A stretch of 11,265 nucleotides of DNA, from the NCBI GenBank assembly GCA_024697505.1, contig JAILFQ010000036.1, positions 1 through 11,265 of the forward strand, in the 5' to 3' direction. Below the pieces are notes generated by a model that was not told where the DNA came from, searched no databases, and saw only the letters and a program-made list of their open reading frames with translations. The DNA is from Lachnospiraceae bacterium (lineage in GTDB: Bacteria > Bacillota > Clostridia > Lachnospirales > Lachnospiraceae). How positions within the stretch are numbered: position 1 is the first letter of the stretch; the number at the start of each line of letters is the position of its first letter. Below are positions 1-4,886 of the stretch, one piece after another. Made by a program: the position numbers and the translations under genes.

Positions 1-7
1 GTGCTAA
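1..7. promoter_or_regulatory. Possible right half of a CIRCE operator, cut by the window edge
   Basis: The window opens with GTGCTAA. This equals the last seven bases of the CIRCE right arm (GAGTGCTAA), the operator bound by the heat-shock repressor HrcA. It lies about 140 bp upstream of a small heat-shock protein gene, just before AT-rich hexamers (TATAAC at 17-22, CATAAT at 22-27) that could serve as a -10 box. The left arm and spacer would lie outside the window, so this is a suggestion only. Seven bases can match by chance. Confidence 0.3.
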
Positions 8-56
8 TAAACGTGATATAACATAATCAACAAGAAAGAGAAAAGAAATTTTAAAA

Positions 57-136
57 CTCTTCTTGAAGAAACCGGTACGAAAAGTACCAAAACCAACCAA
101 TATCACAACGTGGCAATGCCACTTAATTAAAGGAGG
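57..136 (+). promoter_or_regulatory. Structured 5' leader of the small heat-shock gene
   Basis: The untranslated leader holds three small inverted repeats: TTCTT-G-AAGAA at 60-70, GGTAC-GAAAA-GTACC at 74-88 and GTGGC-AAT-GCCAC at 110-122. The last ends eight bases before the AGGAGG ribosome site at 131-136. A pyrimidine run at 59-64 (CTTCTT) could pair with the ribosome site using G-U pairs. Heat-shock leaders often act as RNA thermometers, so a temperature-sensitive structure is possible, but no known thermometer family (such as ROSE) is recognised here. The repeats are seen directly; the function is inference. Confidence 0.35.
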
Positions 137-144
137 AATGACTT

Positions 145-588
145 ATGTTTATGCCTGATATTTTTGGAGATGATTTATTTGATGACCTTTTTAACGGATT
201 TGTACCCGCAACAAAGCAGAGCGGTCGCATCAATGTGCCTGCAACAAATGTTATGAGAACAGATATACTTGAGAGCGACAATGCATTCGAACTTCAGATA
301 GACCTTCCGGGATACAAGAAAGAAGATGTAACCGCAAAGCTTGACGACGGTTATCTTACCGTTAAAGCAGAGAAGAAGGAGAACAAAGAAGACAAGGATA
401 AGAAACTTAATTTCCTTCGTCGCGAAAGATTTTACGGCTCCTGCTCAAGAAGCTTCTATGTTGGCGATGATGTAACTCAGGAGGACATTAAGGCTAAATT
501 TGAAGATGGTATCTTAAAGATTACCGTTCCTAAGATTGAGAAGAAACCTGAGGTTGAGGAAAATAAGTATATAGCTATTGAAGGATGA
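145..588 (+). CDS. hsp20: Small heat-shock protein, Hsp20/alpha-crystallin family
   Basis: This is an ATP-independent cytoplasmic holdase chaperone that binds unfolding proteins and forms oligomers. The 147-residue length is usual for bacterial Hsp20. Residues 1-37 form a variable N-terminal arm rich in Phe and Asp. Residues 38-130 form the alpha-crystallin domain, with the signature beta-strand region around residues 117-130 (AKFEDGILKITVPK, the A-x-x-x-(D/N)-G-(I/V)-L pattern). The C-terminal tail carries the I-x-I motif as I143-A-I145, which docks neighbouring dimers. A charged Lys/Glu stretch (75-87) sits in the loop that forms the dimer interface. The start at 145 is set by AGGAGG at 131-136 with an 8-base gap; an ATG at 138 is too close and leads to a stop after six codons. 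The gene appears monocistronic, with a terminator directly behind it. Heat control by HrcA or a leader structure is possible but unproven. Confidence 0.96.
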   Translation: MFMPDIFGDDLFDDLFNGFVPATKQSGRINVPATNVMRTDILESDNAFELQIDLPGYKKEDVTAKLDDGYLTVKAEKKENKEDKDKKLNFLRRERFYGSCSRSFYVGDDVTQEDIKAKFEDGILKITVPKIEKKPEVEENKYIAIEG

Positions 589-630
589 TAAGAGGTTCAT
601 GTTTTTGCTCCTTTTTAAAAAAATAGATGA

Positions 631-669
631 AAAGCCGGTGCTCACAAATGGGCACCGGCTTTTCTTTAC
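631..669 (+). terminator. Rho-independent terminator of the Hsp20 gene
   Basis: An 11-bp perfect stem pairs AAAGCCGGTGC (631-641) with GCACCGGCTTT (652-662). It is extended inward by a G-U and a C-G pair and closes on a 6-base loop at 644-649. A T-rich tail (TTTCTTTA) follows. It lies about 45 bp after the stop codon and closes the heat-shock unit. Confidence 0.93.
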
Positions 670-782
670 CATAAATTGAAAAAAAAATCAAAAAAAGAGT
701 AACATCTTATCCCGGAATATGGAAAAAACTTTAAAAATCCGGGCGTATATGTAATTGACCAAAACAGTGACTTTTGCCTTAC
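663..782. other. Intergenic AT-rich stretch without a recognised gene
   Basis: Between the Hsp20 terminator and the next promoter the sequence is A-rich and has no convincing reading frame. It contains one weak inverted repeat, CCCGGA at 711-716 with TCCGGG at 738-743, separated by 21 bases. No riboswitch consensus was recognised; in particular the conserved cores of the cyclic-di-GMP riboswitches are not seen. Confidence 0.5.
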
Positions 783-811
783 TTGACTGTATAAATAGAG
801 AAAGTTATAAT
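783..811 (+). promoter_or_regulatory. Sigma-A promoter for the HD-GYP/glycosylase unit
   Basis: TTGACT (783-788) and TATAAT (806-811) are separated by exactly 17 bp. The -10 box is perfect and the -35 box has one mismatch to TTGACA. Transcription would start near 818, giving a leader of about 60 bases before the TTG start at 877. This is one of the strongest promoter matches in the window. Confidence 0.88.
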
Positions 812-876
812 AAAAAGTGGCGATTTTTTACAATTAGAACTTTTAGGATAAAACACATTAGGTGTGGAGGCGTATT

Positions 877-2067
877 TTGACATATTTAAAGAGTATTTTT
901 AATAAAAAAAGTATTTTTTGGATGGTTTGTGCCATCATCATATGGATCGTACTTCTCGTTGAGCTTCTTGTTTCTCTTAAAAACGGGAATGATGAATTTA
1001 CATACTCGTTTGCAAGTTACGAGGAACACTCCGATATACCGTTGGATGTAAGTATTGTTATTTCCAAGTCCTGGGACGATACCGAAGAGGGCTACCACCT
1101 TATTGGCGCCCAGTACGACGGTACTGTAATAAATAAGACCGGTAAAGAAGTCAGAGACTGGAGACTTACGATCACACTTCCTTCAGATGATTGTCTTATA
1201 GATTCCTCCTGGAACGGAACATACGAGTTAAACGGAAGATCTTTAACCGTTGTGCCGGATGAATATGTATATATAATTGAAAAAGACAATTTAAGAAGTT
1301 TTGGATTTATTCTTAAATCCGAAAAAGAGTGTGCCAGCTTTAAATATGAAATAAGCGGAAGGCATATTACTTACAAAGAAGAGTATGCAATCTACTGGAT
1401 CCTTATTCTTACCACTGTTGTTTACGCGGTTACATTTATTGTATACGCTGTAATGCAGATCAAACTTGAAATGCGCAGAAGAAATGATGATGAGATCATT
1501 CGCCAGACAATGATGTCTTTTGTTAATTCCATAGACGCCAGAGATGAGTATACAAAAGGACATTCCGTAAGAGTTGCCGAGTATTCGTCCATGCTTGCAA
1601 AAGAACTTGGCTTTACGGAAGAAGAGGTAAGAAAAATAGGGTATATAGCTCTCTTACATGATTGCGGTAAGATAATAGTTTCTGACACCCTTCTTAAAAA
1701 AACGGGAAAACTTACAGCAGAAGAAAGAAGCCAGATTCAGCAGCATACCGTTATAGGCGGAAAGATGCTTGAAGACTTTACATCTCTTAAAGGAGCCAGA
1801 GAAGGTGCCCTTTATCATCATGAGTATTTTAACGGCGAAGGTTATCCGCAAGGCCTTAAGGGAGAAGAGATACCTCTTCCTGCAAGGATCATTTGCGTTG
1901 CGGATTCTTTTGATGCAATGAATTCCGACAGATGCTACAGAAATCATCTCGGAAGAGAAAGAATCATAAATGAACTTATAAGAAACAAGTGCGTGCAGTT
2001 TGACCCGGTTATTGCAGACTGTATGCTTAAACTGATAGAAAGCGGAAAAATTTCAATACTGGAATGA
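877..2067 (+). CDS. Membrane HD-GYP phosphodiesterase with CBM2-like extracellular domain
   Basis: The product is likely a membrane-bound cyclic-di-GMP phosphodiesterase controlled from outside the cell. In the 396-residue form there is a short cytoplasmic start, a membrane helix near 12-32, an outer domain near 45-165, a second helix near 170-194 and a cytoplasmic HD-GYP domain at about 219-394. The HD pair is H261-D262 (in HDCGK). The HHE triad is at 314-316 and GYP at 322-324, followed by the usual ARI-x-x-VADSFDAM segment, so the catalytic motifs look complete. The outer domain follows the order of family 2 carbohydrate-binding modules: a V-x-N-x-TG strand, a DW at 94-95, S-x-WNG at 110-114 and FGF at 142-144. 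TTG at 877 was chosen because GGAGG (866-870) lies 6 bases upstream; the in-frame GTG at 862 would put that ribosome site inside the gene and has only a weak AGGA far upstream. The stop overlaps the next start as ATGA. The enzyme call is firm. The sugar-binding role is inference from the pattern. Confidence 0.9.
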   Translation: MTYLKSIFNKKSIFWMVCAIIIWIVLLVELLVSLKNGNDEFTYSFASYEEHSDIPLDVSIVISKSWDDTEEGYHLIGAQYDGTVINKTGKEVRDWRLTITLPSDDCLIDSSWNGTYELNGRSLTVVPDEYVYIIEKDNLRSFGFILKSEKECASFKYEISGRHITYKEEYAIYWILILTTVVYAVTFIVYAVMQIKLEMRRRNDDEIIRQTMMSFVNSIDARDEYTKGHSVRVAEYSSMLAKELGFTEEEVRKIGYIALLHDCGKIIVSDTLLKKTGKLTAEERSQIQQHTVIGGKMLEDFTSLKGAREGALYHHEYFNGEGYPQGLKGEEIPLPARIICVADSFDAMNSDRCYRNHLGRERIINELIRNKCVQFDPVIADCMLKLIESGKISILE

Positions 2068-2840
2068 TTAGAAAAGAAATAAATGAATTTGATCTAAAAA
2101 AGACCGCAGAAAGCGGTGAGTGCTTCAGGTGGAGAGAAAAAGAGGACGGATCTTTTGATATTCCGGCTTTTGGAAGACTTTTGAACATAAAATATATATC
2201 CGGCAACACTTATGAACTGTCCTGCAGTGAAGAGGACTGGGAGAATATCTGGTTTTATTACTTTGATATGACAACGGATTATGAGGATATAGGAAAAAGG
2301 ATAATGGCAGGGAAGGACGATCATCTTAAAGAAGCGTATCTTCTTGGACGGGGAATCCGTATTTTGCGCCAGGATCTTTTTGAGATCATTATTTCTTTTC
2401 TCATATCTCAGAACAACAATATACCAAGAATAAAAAAATCCATAGAAGCGCTTTGTAAGGGCGGGAAATTTCCTTATCCGGGAGAAGTATCCGATGATAT
2501 ATTTTATAAAAAGGAAACCGGTCTTGGCTACAGGGCGGATTATTTAAAAGAAATGTACGAATATACCGCGGCTGCTCCGGAATGGCTTGAAAAACTTAAG
2601 ACACTTTCTTATGAGGAGGCAGTTTCGGAACTTAAGAGCCACAAGGGAATAGGGCCTAAAGTGGCGGATTGTATTTGTCTTTTCGGCCTTCACCACATCG
2701 ATGCTTTTCCTGTGGACACCCACATTAAACAGCTTATGGCAAAGTACTACAAGGCCGGGTTCGATCTGGAAGCTTGCAGGGGCTTTGCGGGAATTGCACA
2801 GCAATACCTTTTTTATTACGAATTGAAAGCGGAAAAATAA
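2064..2840 (+). CDS. ogg: 8-oxoguanine DNA glycosylase/AP lyase, OGG1 type
   Basis: This enzyme removes oxidised guanine (8-oxoG) from DNA and nicks the abasic site, starting base excision repair. The 258-residue protein has an OGG N-terminal domain with GECFRW at 18-23 (compare GQSFRW of OGG1). The segment SQNNNIPRI (115-123) matches the NNN-I-x-R-I segment of eukaryotic OGG1. A helix-hairpin-helix/GPD fold follows, with hairpin GIG at 195-197, catalytic Lys199 in GPKVADC, and catalytic Asp218 in PVDTH. These correspond to Lys249 and Asp268 of human OGG1. It belongs to the eukaryote-like OGG branch seen in clostridia rather than the MutM (Fpg) family. Its start codon overlaps the stop of the HD-GYP gene (ATGA), so translation is probably coupled; no strong ribosome site precedes it. 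The reason for pairing DNA repair with cyclic-di-GMP hydrolysis is not evident. A strong terminator follows 5 bp after the stop. Confidence 0.93.
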   Translation: MIRKEINEFDLKKTAESGECFRWREKEDGSFDIPAFGRLLNIKYISGNTYELSCSEEDWENIWFYYFDMTTDYEDIGKRIMAGKDDHLKEAYLLGRGIRILRQDLFEIIISFLISQNNNIPRIKKSIEALCKGGKFPYPGEVSDDIFYKKETGLGYRADYLKEMYEYTAAAPEWLEKLKTLSYEEAVSELKSHKGIGPKVADCICLFGLHHIDAFPVDTHIKQLMAKYYKAGFDLEACRGFAGIAQQYLFYYELKAEK

Positions 2841-2844
2841 AAAG

Positions 2845-2877
2845 AAAGCAGGAAGAGATTTTCTTCCTGCTTTTTTT
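2845..2877. terminator. Bidirectional terminator between convergent units
   Basis: A 12-bp perfect stem pairs AAAGCAGGAAGA (2845-2856) with TCTTCCTGCTTT (2862-2873), with a 5-base loop. The plus strand ends in a run of seven T (2871-2877). The minus strand has an A-rich flank (AAAAAGAAA upstream of the stem), which reads as a T-rich tail. It therefore can end both the glycosylase transcript and the convergent LytTR transcript, whose stop codon overlaps the T run. Confidence 0.93.
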
Positions 2878-3604
2878 ATCTGTTTGATTTATAGTTTTCA
2901 TATTTGTCTGCAAGATCCCTGATTCCCGCTTTGGAAACCTTAACTCCGTCCGCAGTCATAAATTCGATAAGACCGTTTTCTTTAATGCTAAGTATATATT
3001 TCATGTTGATAAGGTATTCGTCATCTACCTTCGCAAATTCCGGATACATACCAAGCTCGGAATAAAGGTCTTCAAGTTCGCCTATAACCTCAGATCTGCT
3101 TTCGTCTGTGAGGTGAATGGTTAGATTTTTTCTTCCTTCTTCACAGTATTCAACTTTTGAAACAGGTACCCTTACAAGCCCTGTTTTGTTTTTTGCGATT
3201 ATACTGTCTTCAACAGTGCTTTCGTCATCTCCCAGTGCATGTTCTACAAGTGTTACAAAGGAGATTGGTATTATAGGCTTTAATTGATAATAATAACTAC
3301 CTGCCATAAATTTTCCCGCAGGGTAGTCGTCTGCTGATGAAATGAAGATTGTCGGAACACCTCTGGTGGCTTCCCTTGCCATCCCTGAACTGCCCTCAAG
3401 TCCGGCTCCGAAGGAGGCCCCGGTTAAAAGAAGGAGATCGAAATGGTTTCCGCCTGTAAGGGCTTCAAGAAAATCTTCACTCGTTTTAAAAGAAGAGCAC
3501 AATATGTTTTTTTCCATCTTTGAACCGTACTGGTTAAGAAGGGCACGTAGTTGGGCAACTTCTTCGTTATTTTCGTTGCATATCGCAACGCAGATATCTA
3601 CCAT
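2876..3604 (-). CDS. LytTR-family DNA-binding regulator with a receiver lacking its phospho-Asp
   Basis: The 242-residue protein has the layout of AgrA/VirR-type response regulators. An N-terminal receiver-like domain covers about 4-122 and a C-terminal LytTR DNA-binding domain about 137-235. LytTR hallmarks include VEYCEEGRKN (151-160), the strand pair around 161-175 and FAKVDDEYLINMKYI (190-204). The receiver keeps the Lys-Pro switch (K109-P110 in QLKPI). However, the position that normally holds the phospho-accepting Asp in the beta-3 strand reads LLLLTGAS (57-64), with Thr61 in place of Asp. The acidic pocket near residues 10-12 is Asn-Glu-Asn. Normal phosphorylation therefore seems unlikely, which would make this an atypical regulator controlled by level, ligand or partner. 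It lies 17 bp behind the membrane-protein gene on the same strand and is probably co-transcribed. Its ribosome site is weak (GGCGGA about nine bases before the ATG). Target genes cannot be told from the window. Confidence 0.88.
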   Translation of the reverse strand: MVDICVAICNENNEEVAQLRALLNQYGSKMEKNILCSSFKTSEDFLEALTGGNHFDLLLLTGASFGAGLEGSSGMAREATRGVPTIFISSADDYPAGKFMAGSYYYQLKPIIPISFVTLVEHALGDDESTVEDSIIAKNKTGLVRVPVSKVEYCEEGRKNLTIHLTDESRSEVIGELEDLYSELGMYPEFAKVDDEYLINMKYILSIKENGLIEFMTADGVKVSKAGIRDLADKYENYKSNR

Positions 3605-3621
3605 AAATCTGTTCCGCCCGC

Positions 3622-3960
3622 TTAGTATTCATCCTGCTCTCTGTCTTCAGGAACATTTTCTTGTGCATTATCATTATTACCAATGATGTTTTTAACTTCT
3701 TCAACTTTCTTTTCCACTTTGGAAACCACATCCTGGACTTCCTTGGAAACTTTCTGCTTAAGTTCAGGATCTACGTTAATGGAAACGTATGAACGATTCT
3801 TTGGAGCAGGTCTGCTTTCGGACATATCATCGAATTCTGCATCAAAATCATCTTCGCCAACGCCATTCTCGGCCTTTACCTTATTTACAAGGTAATATGC
3901 GCCATAACCGGCTGCGGCAACTGTACATAGTTTTAATATAAAACCAAAAAATTTTTTCAT
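3622..3960 (-). CDS. Small single-pass membrane protein of unknown function
   Basis: No family was recognised with confidence. The 112-residue product starts with a Lys-Lys pair, then a hydrophobic segment at about 4-24 (FFGFILKLCTVAAAGYGAYY), which should be a membrane anchor or uncleaved signal. The rest is highly charged: an acidic linker at about 31-45, a segment with NVDPELKQKVSKEV, a predicted amphipathic or coiled-coil helix at about 65-90 rich in Lys, Glu and Val, and an acidic Asn/Glu/Asp tail. The layout loosely recalls YtxH-like stress proteins, but no diagnostic motif is visible. The ATG at 3960 was chosen because GGGAGG (complement of 3970-3975) sits 9 bases upstream; a longer frame starting at 3984 would contain that ribosome site. 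It is the first gene of a two-gene unit with the LytTR regulator, so it may sense, anchor or be controlled by it (inference). Confidence 0.8.
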   Translation of the reverse strand: MKKFFGFILKLCTVAAAGYGAYYLVNKVKAENGVGEDDFDAEFDDMSESRPAPKNRSYVSINVDPELKQKVSKEVQDVVSKVEKKVEEVKNIIGNNDNAQENVPEDREQDEY

Positions 3961-3993
3961 TTTTGATAACCTCCCGATTAACAAGTAATTTTG

Positions 3994-4022
3994 ATTATAA
4001 CATAAATATCTGATTTGAACAA
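3994..4022 (-). promoter_or_regulatory. Promoter for the membrane protein/LytTR unit
   Basis: Read on the minus strand, TTGTTC (4022-4017) and a perfect TATAAT (3999-3994) are 17 bp apart. Transcription would begin near 3987, about 12 bases before the GGGAGG ribosome site. The -35 box is weak (three of six), so an activator may help. It faces away from the promoter at 4099-4127, with about 76 bp between the two -35 boxes. Confidence 0.68.
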
Positions 4023-4098
4023 TAAAATAGTTCGGATTATCCCCCTAACATCTTTGAAGGCGGATGGTGTAAAGTAGGCATATGTGGAAATATACTGT

Positions 4099-4127
4099 TT
4101 TACATGAACGTTTTTGCGTTATATAAT
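4099..4127 (+). promoter_or_regulatory. Promoter for the HPt/kinase/FIST operon
   Basis: TTTACA (4099-4104) and a perfect TATAAT (4122-4127) are separated by 17 bp. Transcription would begin near 4134, just before the ribosome site GGGAGG at 4146-4151. The in-frame TTG at 4114 lies inside this promoter, which argues against it as a start codon. Confidence 0.86.
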
Positions 4128-4158
4128 AGTGAGGAATCCTTTTCCGGGAGGAAAGAAA

Positions 4159-4860
4159 ATGACTGAAGAACGTAATACTATCCTTGCGGCCTGCAAGGAC
4201 ATTGAATACTTAAAAAGGATCAAGAAGGCACTGGACCCAAATTTTAAGGTGGTGGCGGTAAAAGATGATGCCACTCTTGAAAGAGCGCTTAAAACCGTTC
4301 CTTATGACCTTATTGCCATCGGCTGTGAGTTTGTTTTGAGGGACGAAAAAATTGCAGTTCCAAGGATAAGAGAAGGAGCAAATCTTGCCATCCTTTGTGA
4401 GGGTACAACCGAAGAAGCCGGGGAACGCTTTAAAGATACGGAAGGAATTTCCTGTTACATAAGCAGAAAAGAACCTGTTGAAAAGGCGGTTAACAATATC
4501 GGGATCCTGATCAAGGCGAAAGAATCGGAAGCTCTTGTAAATAAAAAACTGGGAATTGAAAACTGCAGCAATATGGAAGATGTATATATAGATGTTATAA
4601 AGACCTTTGTGGAAATAGCCCCGGATGAAGGAAAACTGATAGAAAAATATTGTGAGTGCATGGATTTAAAGAACTACACAATAAAGGTCCACGCACTGAA
4701 GAATACGGCACTGCTTGTTGGTGCCGCAGGGCTTTCAAATTCCGCTTTGGAACTGGAAACGGCTGCAAAAATCGGCAAGACGGACAAAGTGGAAAAAGAT
4801 ACACCTGCACTTTTAAAGGACCTAAAAACCGTAACAGAAGAATTGAAAAAAATGATATAA
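4159..4860 (+). CDS. HPt phosphotransfer protein with N-terminal pseudo-receiver
   Basis: The 233-residue soluble protein has two parts. Residues 6-118 look like a receiver fold (ILAAC at 8-12, the strand YDLIAIG at 49-55, and later strands NLAILC and [10 protein letters not shown]). The phospho-Asp site is Gly55 and the N-terminal acidic pair is absent, so this part should not accept phosphate. Residues 130-233 match a histidine phosphotransfer (HPt) domain: [13 protein letters not shown] at 177-189 with phospho-accepting His178, then a second helix with [15 protein letters not shown] (192-206). The likely role is to take phosphate from the receiver of the hybrid kinase encoded 26 bp downstream and pass it on. 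The start at 4159 is set by GGGAGG (4146-4151) with a 7-base gap. It is first in an operon with the kinase and the FIST protein. The HPt call is good; the pseudo-receiver call rests on fold pattern only. Confidence 0.82.
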   Translation: MTEERNTILAACKDIEYLKRIKKALDPNFKVVAVKDDATLERALKTVPYDLIAIGCEFVLRDEKIAVPRIREGANLAILCEGTTEEAGERFKDTEGISCYISRKEPVEKAVNNIGILIKAKESEALVNKKLGIENCSNMEDVYIDVIKTFVEIAPDEGKLIEKYCECMDLKNYTIKVHALKNTALLVGAAGLSNSALELETAAKIGKTDKVEKDTPALLKDLKTVTEELKKMI

Positions 4861-4886
4861 AGTTTTTAACAAAACGGAGTATTCCT

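Noticed and set aside
711..743. CCCGGA/TCCGGG inverted repeat as a riboswitch or terminator
   Set aside because: It has only six pairs with a 21-base A-rich loop, no T run and no riboswitch core, and it lies upstream of the mapped promoter at 783-811.
862..876. GTG start at 862 for the HD-GYP gene, adding five residues
   Set aside because: The GGAGG at 866-870 would lie inside the gene. It is ideally placed for the TTG at 877, and only a weak AGGA lies far upstream of 862.
3961..3984. Longer start at 3984 for the small membrane protein
   Set aside because: The extension would contain the GGGAGG ribosome site, and the Lys-Lys-hydrophobic pattern of a membrane anchor begins at the inner ATG.
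4114..4158. TTG start at 4114 for the HPt gene
   Set aside because: It lies within the TTTACA/TATAAT promoter and upstream of the GGGAGG that serves the ATG at 4159.
4656..4886. 77-residue N-terminal extension of the hybrid kinase reaching into the HPt gene
   Set aside because: It overlaps the HPt coding region in another frame, has Cys/Arg-rich composition unlike the kinase, and the ATG at 4887 has its own ribosome site.
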